Positions 1 through 12,501 of a stretch of DNA of 47,500 nt are shown piece after piece. The notes beneath the pieces are model-generated. The model ran no database searches and was not told the origin of the DNA. It worked only from the letters and a program-made list of their open reading frames with translations. Both the position numbers and the translations under genes were made by a program. Origin of the DNA: Bigelowiella natans CCMP2755 (Eukaryota > Cercozoa > Chlorarachniophyceae); NCBI GenBank assembly GCA_000320545.1, contig ADNK01001323.1, forward strand, positions 1-47,500, given 5' to 3'. Numbering within the stretch: the stretch's first letter is position 1; the number at the start of each line of letters is the position of its first letter.

Positions 1-171
1 TCTCTCTCTCTCTCTCTCTCCCCTCTCCTCTCCTCAAGTATAAATGAGCAGGTGAGCCTCTTCACAACGTCGTCTTCTCACAAAGACAACGGGGACAACG
101 ATGATGGTGCAGATAGTATCACTAGTGATAATGATAATTTGGATAATTTGGAGCGACGAAGGATCCCCCAG
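1..171. other. 5' edge: CT microsatellite and possible upstream exon
   Basis: Bases 1-20 are a (TC)n tract. The reading frame of the downstream gene stays open from about position 52, giving an acidic Asp/Asn/Ser-rich stretch. A good donor (CAG|GTGAGC) at 51 argues that an exon may end there and that the next begins at the CCCCCAG acceptor before 172. I cannot tell whether this stretch is exon or intron. Confidence 0.4.
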
Positions 172-454
172 GATGGCAAGTGCGATTCAGGCTTCAAGCC
201 CATTAAGGTGGGGGGGGGAGCCCATGAACAGGTCGAGATCTGCGTACCTTGCCCCAAGGGTCATTACGGCGACACAGGTCCTCAGTCGCTGCCATGTTCT
301 TCTCCATCCGCAATGCTCTAAAAATGATGGTGATGGGACTTTTAATGCTAAATGACCTTTTAATGATATTCAGGCAAGTCATGCACACTTTGCTTGGCGG
401 GCACCTATCAGTCGGAACTTGGTGAAATCAACATTAACAACATGGCTAATTTGC

Positions 455-495
<41 letters not shown>

Positions 496-512
496 ATATA
501 CACACACATATA

Positions 513-552
<40 letters not shown>

Positions 553-1056
553 GCAAGAGATTAGCGGATGATATTACACAGATGATGTTACAACTATTTA
601 TGGCCTATCGGTTCCTTTTCCTCCTCCTAAATTATATCGAATAATTCATAGATAATCCTATATTAATAATTGCTTCATTGCTGGATTAGGGGCTGCGACG
701 TGCAAGACTTGCGAGGTAGATCAGCATGAGCCCCTACTTCCTCTTAATCTCCCCATATGTAGTGATAATGCCGTTGATGATGATGATTATGATAATGTGT
801 TGTTCTTTTTTCTATTAGAATGGAGAGATATCAGGAGTGGGAGAGGGGCACTGTGTAATGTGCCCATCAGGGAAACATGCTAGTGAAAAGCATCAGATGT
901 GTTTGACCTGTCCAGAAGGTATTACTTCTTCTCCTCCTTGACGTACGATGTGCGTACGTCGCACATGCTACCAGTCTTGTAACTATTCCTCATTGACACA
1001 ATCTGTCGGTAGTATCGAAAGCAAACTATCCATCGTACGATAAAATTCTAATTACA

Positions 1057-1104
<48 letters not shown>

Positions 1105-1215
1105 TGTGTTGTGTATGTTTGTGCTTGCTGGTCGTTGTCATCATCATCATTATCAGGGTCTTGGAGTAATGCAGGAGATACTGCGTGCTCACTCTGTCCA
1201 CCAGGTAGTAGAATC

Positions 1216-1252
<37 letters not shown>

Positions 1253-1283
1253 AAGAAGAATAGGGTAGTAGAATCGTAGTAGC

Positions 1284-1314
<31 letters not shown>

Positions 1315-1450
1315 TTTGTAGAAGGTAGTAGAATCGTAGTAGTAGTAGTAGTAGTAGAAGAAGCAGCAGAAGGAGGAGAAGGAAGGAAGAAGAAGACAGA
1401 AATCAATGAAACGATAACGATAAAGGCATTTACCAATGTAGAGCACGCAA

Positions 1451-1488
<38 letters not shown>

Positions 1489-1931
1489 GAAATTGACGAT
1501 GATAATGGCAGGGACATACAACGAAAAAGGCGGAAGGCCAGGCTGCAAAGACTGTGGTTAGTTTGCATTTCTTACCGAAAGTGCCTCTGCATCGACATTG
1601 CGGATAAGTTGAAGAAGAAGAAGAAGAAGAAGAAGGAGATTATGATGAGGATGATGATGATGATGATGATGATGATACAGGGACAGAGGGGGAAGGAATG
1701 GTGTAGTCGATAATATGCATGTCCTATACGTATCACATTAGTCTAAAGTTACGCTAAGGTTGTTGCACTGTTTGTGATATGCATATGGTGGTGGTGGTGG
1801 TGGTTGTGGTGGTGGTGCCGCTATAACACTGCCAGGACAAGGATACTTCAATCCCTCAGAAGGAGCTTCCACTCCCGACGATTGCTTAGAATGCCCAAGG
1901 GGTTACCATTGCCCGAACACGGTTATCATCA

Positions 1932-1971
<40 letters not shown>

Positions 1972-2715
1972 CTGGAACCACACCGCACATAATTTATATA
2001 TATTATATAATATAATTTACATGTGCATGAGTTCCTATACAGTAAATCGAATGATTCAATCGTGCTATCCGCCCCATTTTCATGGGAAAAGATTCGTTTC
2101 TGTTCATGTGTTACATGCGCCTGATTTGGCGGACTGCACTGTGTTCAGGCGACCGCGACACCTGTAATATGTCCTGACGGCTATTTTTCACCTCGACGAC
2201 AAGCCGAGGAATGCCTCAAATGCCCTTGGATGTTCTACACTACCGTGCCAAGAACAGGTACTTGAGCCACTACCAACAACTACTATGTTTTTATGTACGG
2301 TAAATATAAAATAGATAACAACAGTATGACAACATGGCTCGGCCTAAGATAACTCCACTGTTACTTCTGCAACGACGACGATTTATGATGATGATGATGA
2401 TTATGATGATGATGATGAATGCATATCGATCGAGGAGCTCTTATCAAAAAGAAAAGGCTGGTATGGGTATGAGAGTAACAAATTATTCATTGTTGTACTT
2501 GATTTCTTACTCCAGGATGCTTACCGAGCGCGCCTTTTTATGTGATTCTTATCGCTGCTGTTGGCCTGTTGGCATCACTCGTCATGCTTCTTCTCCAGTG
2601 TCCATCATATAACTGGGGCGGTGTGGCAGCTAATGCTGTAAAGAATAACAAGCAACGTATGGGAGGGCAGAATCTTCTTCCTGTTCAACCATATCCTCCT
2701 CACCAAAACCGATGA
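172..2715 (+). CDS. Cysteine-rich GCC2/GCC3-repeat type I membrane protein (5' partial)
   Basis: Nine exons are proposed: 172-277, 374-421, 690-715, 819-918, 1157-1204, 1512-1556, 1836-1921, 2149-2257 and 2516-2715 (TGA stop). All have GT-AG borders and continuous phase. The product is a string of short cysteine modules of the form C-x2-C-P-x-G-x-Y/H, for example CVPCPKGHYGD, SCTLCLAGTYQ and HCVMCPSGKHAS, matching the GCC2/GCC3 (ephrin-receptor-like) repeat. The last exon encodes one hydrophobic helix of about 20 residues beginning near FYVILIA. It is followed by a tail of about 45 residues with KNNKQR, so the topology should be ectodomain outside, short tail inside. Most exons carry one module. 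The start lies upstream or outside the window. No kinase domain follows the helix, so a receptor role is only inferred; adhesion or a structural role is equally possible. Confidence 0.72.
461..1980. repeat. Microsatellite cluster in introns of the cysteine-rich gene
   Basis: Nearly every intron carries its own tract: (TA)n 461-489, (GA)n 519-547, (TC)n then (TG)n 1061-1109, three (GTA/AGT)n blocks within 1205-1360, (AT)n 1456-1486, (GAA)n and (GAT)n within 1611-1676, and (CT)n 1936-1966. None interrupts the proposed exons. Open frames across the blocks are repeat artefacts. Confidence 0.85.
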
Positions 2716-3989
2716 TAGAAAACGGTCTTAGTGGAAGGGCCAGGCACTGAAAGATAACTCGTTATGGCATGCACCAATGACAGTGCACACTAACAATGCG
2801 CTTGCATCTTTCTTTGGAACATATGGAAAGAGCGTACTCATACATGCATTGCACACTTACATATAAATATTCTAGGCATATAAATTACTAAATTGTTGCT
2901 GTAGGTCATTGCTGCAACAACGCCGCTACGTACGCGAAAACGCGTAGCTAGCTGCCGTGTGCCCCCCTCCCACTTGAAAACAACATTAACAATAGTATCA
3001 TGTGCTCATTCAGCTTTGTATGCACATTCACAAAGGAGCTAGCATGCCACGGAGCAGTCGATATACATGCGCACACACAAACATATGTCCATGTGAAACG
3101 GATGCAATTAATATAAAGAAGCATCATTAAACTTGTTCAATTATCATCCCAATGTAGCTGTGAAATGTTGCAGCTACTACGTATTTAGCACTCAGATTGT
3201 GTATCATGCTTATTGAAAGTATTTCTGTCACATCAGAGGTGATATGTTTTCAGGAACAATCGATCATCCTGTAGTCTATCATTTACATGCTACTTTGGTC
3301 GTACATTGCATGCCTTTGTGACGTGCAATTCCATGAGCTATATCATGTGCATGTACATGACTAGATGACTGGCACAAACTAGCAAAGCGCTGGTGGCTGC
3401 ACTACATGCACACGCCTAGACATGTTGTGCTGTACATGTCTTAAATCAAAGCAAAACGCATGCGTACCAAAATGTGTGATCAAAGAGCAGGTGTTCTAAA
3501 TAATGAGATAGCTCTTAGTCACATGCGTGTGCGAGAGCTTTGGACACGAGATCAGCACATACAAAATGGTGATATATGCACACATCGCTATGCATCTGCG
3601 CGATTAGTTTAAAGGGTGCGGATGGTTGTTTCGTCACTTTAATTAATAAGTATGAAGGATGCCCCTGTATCCAATAAGAACTGGAAGTATGACTAAAACC
3701 ATACAAGTTTCTCCCCTCCTTCCTCCTCATCATATTTGTCCAAATATAATTTACTTTTCGCAGTCGGATCGTTAATATATTCTTCGAGACGAGGCAATAC
3801 CTTCTGGAATATCTTCCGCAGAACGAGAACCTAGTGATAGAAGCAATAAGCAAGCAACTTTTGCGGTGCGACATCCATAGTATGTACACGTCAATTGATG
3901 AGCACCATTATCAGCTGTATTCGGATGACTACTACTAATTCCCTCCTCCTCCTCCTCCTCCTCCTCCTCCTCCTCCTTGTATTCTGTCA
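2716..3989. other. Intergenic region with dispersed-repeat copy
   Basis: No convincing exon is seen. The two flanking genes converge, so both 3' ends border this gap. It contains a copy of the dispersed intergenic repeat (3095-3176), TGCATG- and CATGCA-rich sequence around 3300-3560, and a (CTC)n tract at about 3945-3977 next to the end of the oxygenase gene. Confidence 0.6.
3095..3176 (+). repeat. Dispersed intergenic repeat, copy 1
   Basis: Contains GAAACGGATGCAATTAAT, then TTCAATTATCATCCCAATG and TAGCTGTG. The same order and spacing are found in the copies near 9841, 38645, 39022 and 39101, with a partial copy near 45546. Confidence 0.6.
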
Positions 3990-5361
3990 TCACAATCTGC
4001 AGATATATTCTTTCTGGGAAAGAAACACGCACTGACTGACATTGTTGTGGTAGCTCATCAATGCTGCCTCTCGTGCTGGGCCTTCATCGTGCGCCTCTAC
4101 AATACTTCTTTCCCATTCCTAGATCAAAGTTGTGGTAGGGAATGAGCTCATGAGATTGCAGCAGTAGCAGCTAAGAATATGGTCACGGTGGTCAAATGAA
4201 AAGCGTTGCTGCTGATCGGATCATTGTTTGTGCAAAAGTTGGATTTTAGCCCCCACCTGGGACAGCATAGCTTTGGCAAGCAGCCGTCTGCACAATGGAT
4301 GCATGAAAGACTTGAACGATGCCTTAAAGAGATGCATGTTGTTAGAGCTGATGGATATAAAAGATGACACAATAGACGACAAACGTTATCAATTTAACAA
4401 TAGGTCTTTCGACTCGCTTCTTCTTTTTCTTCTTCCTCTTCGTCTTTTAACTGTCGTAATGAGCATAGAATACAACCATATCTCCCTGGGCTATAAGACT
4501 GCGAACAGCGTCCTTCTCCATTTTCCTTGCCTCATCTTTCTTAACCGTGGAGGTGATAGAGCGTGAGATCCAAACAGTAAGGCATTGCCTTTCCGTTGCA
4601 ATTGATGGCGTAACGCGGTGCGGCATATGTGCAGAGCTGAACATAACCAATCTTCCAAAAATAGGTTCGATCTAGGAAAAGACAGGACAAGAGAGAGTTT
4701 AGAGGAGAGGAGGAGGATGAGAAACAGGTCAAATGGGAAGCCATACACTCCAGTTTCAATTCCCCATCCTGCATTTATCTTTATATTTTTAAGTACATGC
4801 GAAGAACCTCTACTTTCTCGTACGGCCATGGATACCTAAAAAATGCATACTATTCATCGTCGTTACTGCAGGCTACAAAGACGCATGTTGTCATGATCAA
4901 ACATATTCTCACAGTGTCGGTGTTGGTATGGCTGGGACTATCAACTACATTAATATCGTGATCAGATTCTGTAATTATTAATACAGTGTGATGTGCCCTC
5001 CGTGAGAGGGTTCCCATTGCTCGTTGAGATATAAGATCGCTGTCACCGCCCTCCCGTCTAGTCCCTTACAATATATGTTAGGTTATCAGGTAATTGTAGG
5101 AAAGGCGAAGAAAATCTTTGACACTAGTTCTGTCATGGTTTGTCTATATTAAATGGGTGTTTGGATCTGCTGTCCGACGCGTCTAATGCTGCTAAAACTT
5201 AACGACCGACGACAACGATCATCTAGATTATTATAGTGTTATTAATTCTGTGCGCAACAAAGAATCCTTCATCGAACAACCGGATCTGTATCAAAATGTA
5301 TGGGGAAGCAGCCCCCAGACCCTGCGTTGTGCTGCACTTTAAGAGTCTAAGGTAAATAACA

Positions 5362-5433
<72 letters not shown>

Positions 5434-6021
5434 TAAAATATATTATATCACGTGACTGCACAGGAGGAGTTTTCATGACAAATAAAAATGGCAGAATTTC
5501 AGGGACAAGGATGAAAAAATGGGAGAAGAGTCCGTTATGATCATTATCGTCATCATAATAAACACAATTTCATCCATGGTGGAAGAAGGGTATGATACTT
5601 ACTTGAGACTCAAGATCTAAACCAGGGATATGCTCGTTGAGACAATCGACAAGAGACGTGTCCTTGTGAAGCACATCGATTGTCGGGATAATGTCAACGT
5701 GCTTTTCCCATAAAGGGTGCATGGTGTCCCTGTTATGTAAATTGCACGTGGGTGTAACAAGAGCGATACGGTTTCAATTGTTGCTTCGCTTGCTTACTAC
5801 CATTCGAAAATTTGAGACTTCTCCAGATAGTGAGTATTACCGTCACGCGAAACAATATGGGTAGCATTTTTGTACATAACATTCCCAGATTTGAGTGTTT
5901 GTATCTCTGCCTTGAGCCCTTTGGCCACTGACGGCTCTACGACACCATCGACCACGGCGTAACCAAGCTGACGAAGCGACTTGGCTACCCTCCCCATCTG
6001 TTGCATGCCAATTCTCCACAT
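3990..6021 (-). CDS. 2OG-Fe(II) oxygenase, prolyl 4-hydroxylase-like
   Basis: Eight exons on the minus strand: 6021-5801, 5729-5603, 5346-5281, 5064-4985, 4835-4808 (a 28-nt microexon), 4671-4546, 4322-4257 and 4118-3990. They join in phase to give 280 residues. The start at 6021 (MWRIG) avoids translating a (CCT)n-derived poly-Gly run; an ATG at 6237 in the same frame is the alternative. Fe(II) ligands are visible as H-F-D (H133, D135 in GGCFPIHFDTD) and distal H192 (MPHRV), with R202 as the likely 2-oxoglutarate-binding Arg. The core strands read AVTAILYLNEQWEP and HGGHITLYPWPY. The C-terminal part reads RRLLAKAM...EWERSIVEAH. Family members hydroxylate protein side chains using O2 and 2-oxoglutarate; the substrate is unknown here. 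No signal peptide is seen, so it is probably cytosolic or nuclear. Confidence 0.83.
5362..5432. repeat. (CA)n-(AT)n compound microsatellite
   Basis: A CA tract runs directly into an AT tract, inside intron 2 of the minus-strand oxygenase gene. Confidence 0.9.
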
Positions 6022-6662
6022 GGAGTGTTCTCCTCCTCCTCCTCCTCCTCCTCCTCCTCCTCGATCAAACCCCCCCCTCCTGAACGATGTGGGCACAAGG
6101 TGGTTGTCGTCAACCGTTTGAGCGTCGTTGTCGTCGCAGTCGTTAGTTACTCCCACGTTGATCCTGACTGCAGTGGTAATTTTCGGCTTTAATAAAAGCC
6201 TAATCGTGACAACAAGTGCACAACAACAATGACACAATAATCACTTCGACGACAACCACTGTGAAGAGTGATCGTACATGTAAGTACCCCTCGTAGAAGT
6301 GTTGTTTTTGTTGTTGTTGTTGTTCCAAAAAGTACCACCAAACTACAGCATCAGCAATCTCCTAGAACAATTCCGAACGAATTTTGAATAAATTGAATGA
6401 AATGCAGGGTTTTTTTTCTAAGCGACTTTTTAACAAAGATTTGCCTCATGCAAGAAGCTCTCCTGGAACCCCTTTTACCCCCAAAACCATCCCTTCCGTC
6501 TGGCTACGCGTTGGGGTTGGGGGGTACATTTCGATTCGAGTACCCCCTGCTTGCTGAGAATGGGAAGGCTTGAATGCTGACGATTCATACCTGCGCCAAG
6601 TTAAATGAAGCTAATCGTGACCGAACCGGCCAAATAACAGGGCAGATAGCACAGTTGCTGCT

Positions 6663-6702
<40 letters not shown>

Positions 6703-6743
6703 ACCAAAGTCCAAACCACTTGCCTCCTTGCTACCACCACACT
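6022..6743. other. Divergent upstream region between oxygenase and EF-hand gene
   Basis: Includes a (CTC)n tract at about 6030-6062 (read as poly-Gly if the oxygenase starts at 6237), a GTT run near 6307-6323, a C/G-homopolymer-rich stretch at 6470-6545 and (CT)n 6662-6698 just upstream of the EF-hand start codon. The genes on either side are transcribed away from each other, so promoters of both should lie here. No core motif was recognised. Confidence 0.5.
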
Positions 6744-7250
6744 ATGATTCGTCTCGCTGTTCGACTTTTACGTTTGCAGCCCAAAAAGCTCTTGGCCGCC
6801 ACCGGAACAACCCTCACTGTTGCTGCCACCGGATTGTGGAGGAGCAATAATAACAACAACTATGCTCAGGCTGAAATGAAGAAGACTGCCTTAGATATGA
6901 GGGGGCTTCTCCCTGGAGGTCATCATCCATCTTGTTGCATGTGACATTGTCTACAACTGATAAAAGAACATTCGTTTGTTAATTCGGTGTCGTACACAAT
7001 AATGTTGCCTATCAGATGTTCTAGGAGTGAAGAAAGACTTACACGCATTTTCTCGATATTCCGACAAACAGGGCAACATGAGCCTAACCCAGTTCGCCCG
7101 AGCAATGCGAGAGCTAGGGGTGACTGACGACAGTGTTGTTCAGTCTTTCTTTAACACCCTGGATACGGTAGATAGATATAATTCCTTCATCCACATTTTG
7201 CAACGAAATCAATTCCTCGACTTCATGCATAAGTATTTCCCCGTGAACAC

Positions 7251-7294
<44 letters not shown>

Positions 7295-8149
7295 TATCAG
7301 AACGACAACGGGAAGGTGTCGTTTGAGGAATTTGTCGCCGGCATTGCAGCGATTGGATCTGATACTGCTGAACCAAAGAGCAGACTCAACTTTGGTCATT
7401 CACATCTTATCACTTTACTACTACGAGACTTCTGCTTACGACCAAGTTTAGGCCAAACTCATCTTGAACATTCTAACAGTTTTCCAATCTTGCGATCTTT
7501 CTGGAGATGGAGTCGTTGAGAAGGATGAGCTGAGGTCCTGTAACATCCTTAGATTTCACGTTATGCTTGCATTTTCTCTTGAGTACTATTATTACAGCAA
7601 CATAATGGCGGTTGCGAAGATGACAATACGTGCATACTTTCCACCTACTTAATAGGAAGATGATACACGCTTTGCTCGTCACCCGCGAGAATCTCTGGAC
7701 ATACAAACAGATTAAAATGTAATAATAATAATAATGATAATAATAACAGCTCACATCTCGACGACTTACTCCCCTCCTCGTGATCATCATCTTACCATTA
7801 TGATGACTTTGTTCTTATTATCAGGAATGCTGAAATGATGGCAGACAAAGAGATGAATCTGTTCGATGAGTGGCATCGTGCTGTAAGACAACCACACCGA
7901 CACGACGTTATAATAGGCTCTGGTAGTAGTCATATGATGATAATTCTGGGTTGTTATGTGGTTCTCACCAGATTTTGGTGCGAGTGAACGATGATGACGA
8001 CGGGTTCGATGACTACATGCAAACAGCCCAGAAGGAGAGGCTGAATGAGATATACTCGGTAGTACTTTTAGTACTAGTAGCATTAGTAGTAGTAGGAAAA
8101 ACACAATCAGTAGTAGCAAAGCAGCAGGAGCTGGGAGAAGTCTCTCTTT

Positions 8150-8189
<40 letters not shown>

Positions 8190-8858
8190 ATATATATATA
8201 TATATATATAATATACTTTCTGATTGTCGTGTCTACGAATATGTTCGTGTGCAAAATATTAATGGAAGTAACATGTGCACCCACTCCTATTTGGTAAAAC
8301 GATAACGTTGGCGGTGTGTTACCATTTAGTCCTTTCCACAACTCAAAGGGCAATCGATGGATAACTGCCTTCAGTTCTTAGCGGTTGGTTGTATACTACT
8401 CATATGTAGTAGTAGTAATAGTAATGATTATGATGATAATTATTGGTCGTTGGATACAGGATGATTTCTCGAGCCACATTATGTCGCATGATAATCATTG
8501 GTCGTTGGATACAGGATGATTTCTCGAGCCACATTATGTCGCATGCTGACACTAACAAGGACACCAAGATTACTTATAATGAGTTCCAGACGTGGGCAAC
8601 AAAAGGTTCTTTACTGACATAATGTCAAAACGACAGCCTTCCTTCATCTGGTATATATAATATTGTGGTATGATCATCTTGGCGTTTTTGTGAATTGTTA
8701 TCGAGTATTCATTGGTCTCCTCTTCCTCTCGCTTATTCTTCACAGAATCAAAGGATGCGAAGTTCCTGTTCGATCTCTACAAAGGATTCCAAATTGTAGA
8801 GCCTCTACAACAAGTGAAAGAGGATCAAGACGAAAGAACCAACCTGTGGTGCCTTTGA
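6744..8858 (+). CDS. EF-hand calcium-binding protein with mitochondrial-type leader
   Basis: Eight exons: 6744-6918, 7025-7167, 7301-7394, 7480-7534, 7825-7882, 7972-8058, 8515-8605 and 8746-8858, together 816 nt and 271 residues, phase-consistent. The N-terminus (MIRLAVRLLRLQPKKLLAA) is basic, amphipathic and free of acidic residues, as in mitochondrial presequences. Three EF-hand loops are clear: D105-E116 (DTNDNGKVSFEE), D143-E154 (DLSGDGVVEKDE) and D216-E227 (DTNKDTKITYNE, lacking the usual Gly at position 6). A degenerate loop sits at about 70-81 (YSDKQGNMSLTQ), so the layout is four-handed, like calcineurin B or calcium-sensor proteins. An acidic insert (NDDDDGFDD) precedes the last hand. 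Role: calcium sensing, partner unknown. Exon 7 begins in the second copy of a 55-bp tandem duplication. Confidence 0.85.
7252..7290 (+). repeat. (CT)n tract serving as polypyrimidine tract
   Basis: The CT run ends about 10 nt before the acceptor TTCCTATCAG at 7300 in the EF-hand gene, where a polypyrimidine tract is expected. The repeat may itself be the splicing element. Confidence 0.7.
8433..8542 (+). repeat. 55-bp tandem duplication spanning a splice acceptor
   Basis: Copies 8433-8487 and 8488-8542 differ at one position in the compared stretch (GATAATT versus GATAATC). Each contains GGATACAG followed by GATGATTTCTCGAGCC, that is, an acceptor plus the first exon bases. Only the second acceptor (exon start 8515) leaves the frame open. 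Use of the first (8460) reaches TGA within about 20 codons, because 55 is not a multiple of three. Confidence 0.9.
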
Positions 8859-8899
8859 TCAATACGTTATCCTCCAATCTGCAGTGCCTCCTCTCCCGT

Positions 8900-8942
<43 letters not shown>

Positions 8943-10479
8943 CTCTCCTGTCATGTATTATCATTTTCCATCATAAGGAAGGGGAAAAGGATATATTCGT
9001 TCATCCACCACCAGTTCTATGCATACGTGTAGCACAAAGCAGCAGCAGCAATGTATCAGTAGTCTACACAGTAATTCAACTTATTGAAGCATGCAGCGGA
9101 GTTGAGTAGATTATCGCTACACACCTTCATGGCCGGCACCGTTTTCATTACCATTGCAAATACCAAGCAAGAAAGACATTATACATGTAATATATATATA
9201 TATATATATATATATTTATTTATTATCCAGTCTCTAACAATCACCAAACAGAACACAGAACTTTCGTTGGAGAGACCTTGTAAAGAAAACAACAAATAAT
9301 AGGAAAGTAATTAGCAAAAAGCAAGAAATACATGAAAATACTACTGCATTAAGAACTGATACAAAATAGATGTGTATAGGATAGATCTTTGACTGAGGAA
9401 TTCATATCTAGAAGTTAATATATGATTATCATTATTAATAATGCGTGACGTTTTGATGATTGCCCACGCTAGCACGTGCTACACATGGCACAAATGACAG
9501 CACAAGAATGCGCTAAACATGCGACTCACGCATGCTCGTAGTTGCATGGCTACACAGCGTCATGCATCAGAACATCTACATCAAATAGCCTTTCATATTG
9601 CACACAAATGTTGGACGTACGGCACGGTGCCTGTCTAGCTGTGCATCTACATGTCAATGTGATGCACACACGGTCGTGGCCACGTGACGCCACACGTACA
9701 TGCGCTATATAGTGCGACACGTAAAGGCTGAAAAGGACTCCAGAACTGCTGCGCGCAGTGCGCGGCAACATCGGTCGCATGAGGACGCTTTCAAATGCAT
9801 GAAACACATTGTAGCAGAAACCAACAGATGTAACATTAGCGCTGTAGCCGCTGCATTGCTGATTGCACAGCTACATCAGGATGACCATTGAAAAAATTTA
9901 ATTCTTCATTACATCCGTCTCATAGTGCGACACGTCACGCATGGCGAGAAGATGCCGATGCAGCGATGATACATAGCGTGTGCAATGCACGCACCGCATG
10001 ATGGATGTGCACGTCCGCTATGTCCACTTGCTTACGTGCAGACAGAACAGACAACGATGAGCAACTCTAGAAGTGTGAATCAGATCTTTCGATCTACATG
10101 CATAGACTGCCGCACACAATTCATTTTAATAACATTGCTGCTCACATGTGTAGACATTTTATTCTTTATGTGCAGGCGACAGCTAAGCTACTAGAATGGA
10201 TTACACCATCGTGCCATCCGAAGCATAAATTTTGGTTGAAGGTTCCATATTTGTTTCTGTGGAACATCCTTCTGCGTATTTCCTCGTACGATTTGCAGCA
10301 TTTGTTTCGTCAAAAGATCTGACCCAGACTTCGGAAAATGGGCAATATATGAAAACAAAAGGAGAGAGAATCAAAATTATTCAACAAGCTATCATATTCA
10401 AACCCTCGAATATTTACATTAAAGGGAAACGTAATAAACAGTAAGAATATATGCCCTAATGATTTTCTATTCTTTTAAT
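8859..10479. other. Intergenic region with microsatellites and repeat island
   Basis: Holds (TC)n 8903-8938 and (TA)n 9189-9216, then an A/T-rich stretch to about 9460. An island rich in CACGT, TGCATG and GCGACACGT words follows at 9460-10200. The motif ATAGTGCGACACGT occurs twice (about 9711 and 9922). No convincing exon was found. The flanking genes converge here. Confidence 0.55.
9841..9924 (-). repeat. Dispersed intergenic repeat, copy 2 (inverted)
   Basis: Read on the minus strand it gives GAGACGGATGTAATGAAG, then TTCAATGGTCATCCTGATG, TAGCTGTGCAA and GCAATGCAGCGGCTACAGC. The last block matches the copy near 39170 (GCAATGCAGCGGCCACAGC). Confidence 0.65.
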
Positions 10480-11893
10480 CTATCCTTCTGTCTCTTCTCT
10501 CCTCTGTGCGTCATCAATCATAAACTTGAAAAATATCATAATTACCACAGCATCCTCTAATATCGGATCTGTGTGGCTTTTCCCTTTGAACCTAACCATA
10601 CGCAAACCATACGAAGCAGCCGTGTTTAATGCAGCATTTCCTCGTAATATTTGCTTTGCTCCCTTTGTAGCAGAGAGCATCTGCACAATTCAATTTAGTT
10701 TATAATACTCTTTAAGAACACTATCTTCCTTCAATTAATGGTACTCACATGGTGACATCTACTTTGAGGCCAATTCTTGTGCAAGCGTTGGCAAAATTTA
10801 CTGACTGCTCGCAGCTAACAGTGGTATCAGCAGTGCCGTGAAATAGGTGCATCTGCGGCAAGACGTTGGCCTGATGACGATGAGGAGGAAATGATTATAG
10901 AGAGATAGAATTAGATATTGGATTCTAAATGATATAGTAATGAGTGGTCATGCATTGATGATGATGACGGGCAGAGAGACTACTCATTATCCGTCGTACT
11001 AATGCATAAAAACGTGCATCATGATAATATCAATTCGTATTAGTGTTAATTGGCTTCTAGTAGCATGATATGCTACGACAGCAGCACCTTGGCACTTTCA
11101 GCATCGATGTGTTTCTTGTGCTTTTCTAAGAAATGTAGCGGCGACTGCTGCTCCAAATCATCAAACAGAGCAGACAGGATCCGCTTGTGAAGGCCTATTC
11201 AATCCATTTATTGGCATACTGTTAGTTGTTTGTTTAGTGTTGGTAACATCAGTCTCATGACTCTACTACTGACTTCTAAATCCCTTCCTTGATTCAAGGG
11301 CTACATACATACACTTGGAAAGTAATCACCTCTATGTGTGAGTGAAGGGATAAGCGATGGGATATCGTATGGACCAGAGATACCTTGTTCGAAATAATAA
11401 TAATTATAATAATAAAAATAAACATAATATAAACCAACAGAAACACATCACTAAATAGACAGTAATGACTATGGTTTCTCATGTTATTTCTTCTTCACAG
11501 ATAATCGGCAAATAGCCTCCTCCTCCTCCTTTCTCCTCCCCTCCTACACGAAGAGTTGTTGGTTCTTTCTACTTAGCAGCCGAGCTGAGTGCACTTCCAC
11601 TACAACTACAACTTTTTCGTTATTTTCATCTTCATCGTCTTTATCATCATCATCTTCTTCTTCCTCCTCCCCATTACAGTGTGAATGTGTACCGATCCAG
11701 TGCTTGATGTGACTAAGACCCCAGCGATGATGATGACCACCTTCACCAGACTCCTTCCTTTCTATTGGGGGAGGAGGAGGAGGAGGAGGAGGAGGAGGAG
11801 GAGAACACCATCAAAATATGGCATCGATGATAACGTCAAGAACGACTATGATTCTGCTAAATACAGTACAATCCCCACCTCGCTTTCTCTCGA

Positions 11894-11974
<81 letters not shown>

Positions 11975-12462
11975 ATAATATCTGGAACATATGTACATAC
12001 CTATCTTTGTTTTTGTTATTTTATGCAAAAGAAGCAATGCTGTGAGGTGTGCCCCTGCAGACTAAGAAAGAGAGCATTGTGTTAATAATTGAGAGAATGG
12101 CGTATATCTACTGTCACGTGCGTTCCAACACTGCCATATCTGAGTGTTCTCAGTTGTTTCAAACTGAATCGTAGGCCTACAGTTGATGCAACTGCAGCTG
12201 TATCATGCACATTACTCTTATCCTTTCTAAATTATCACCTGGCCGACTAGTGTGACCTTGTTTTTATCACCCCCATACTTATCGATGTTGTTAAGAATCC
12301 AACTAATAAAAGTTAATAATCATCTAGAAATCAGTGAGAAGAATCATGTGGGAATATTCAGTAGATAAAGGGGGGATTGCAGCCAATTTTTTACGAGAGA
12401 CTCGGAAACTCCAAGAGAGTATAATTTCTTTGTCTTACTAGTGAGACTGCTACCATTACTCT

Positions 12463-12501
<39 letters not shown>

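Noticed and set aside
1026-1568. Minus-strand 180-residue frame full of Thr and Tyr-Ile runs
   Set aside because: It is a translation of TAG, TA and CT microsatellites in introns of the plus-strand gene; no splice or family support.
3772-4032. Minus-strand frame with a poly-Glu run
   Set aside because: Made by the (CTC)n tract; it overlaps the last oxygenase exon in a different frame, and that exon has homology-consistent reading.
9985-10444. Overlapping plus-strand frames between EF-hand and ICME genes
   Set aside because: No splice context or recognisable domain; a minus-strand open stretch at 10200-10320 also could not be joined in phase to the ICME 3' exon.
11685-12045. Plus-strand frames with poly-Arg, Thr-His and Tyr-Ile runs
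   Set aside because: Intron microsatellites of the minus-strand ICME-like gene.
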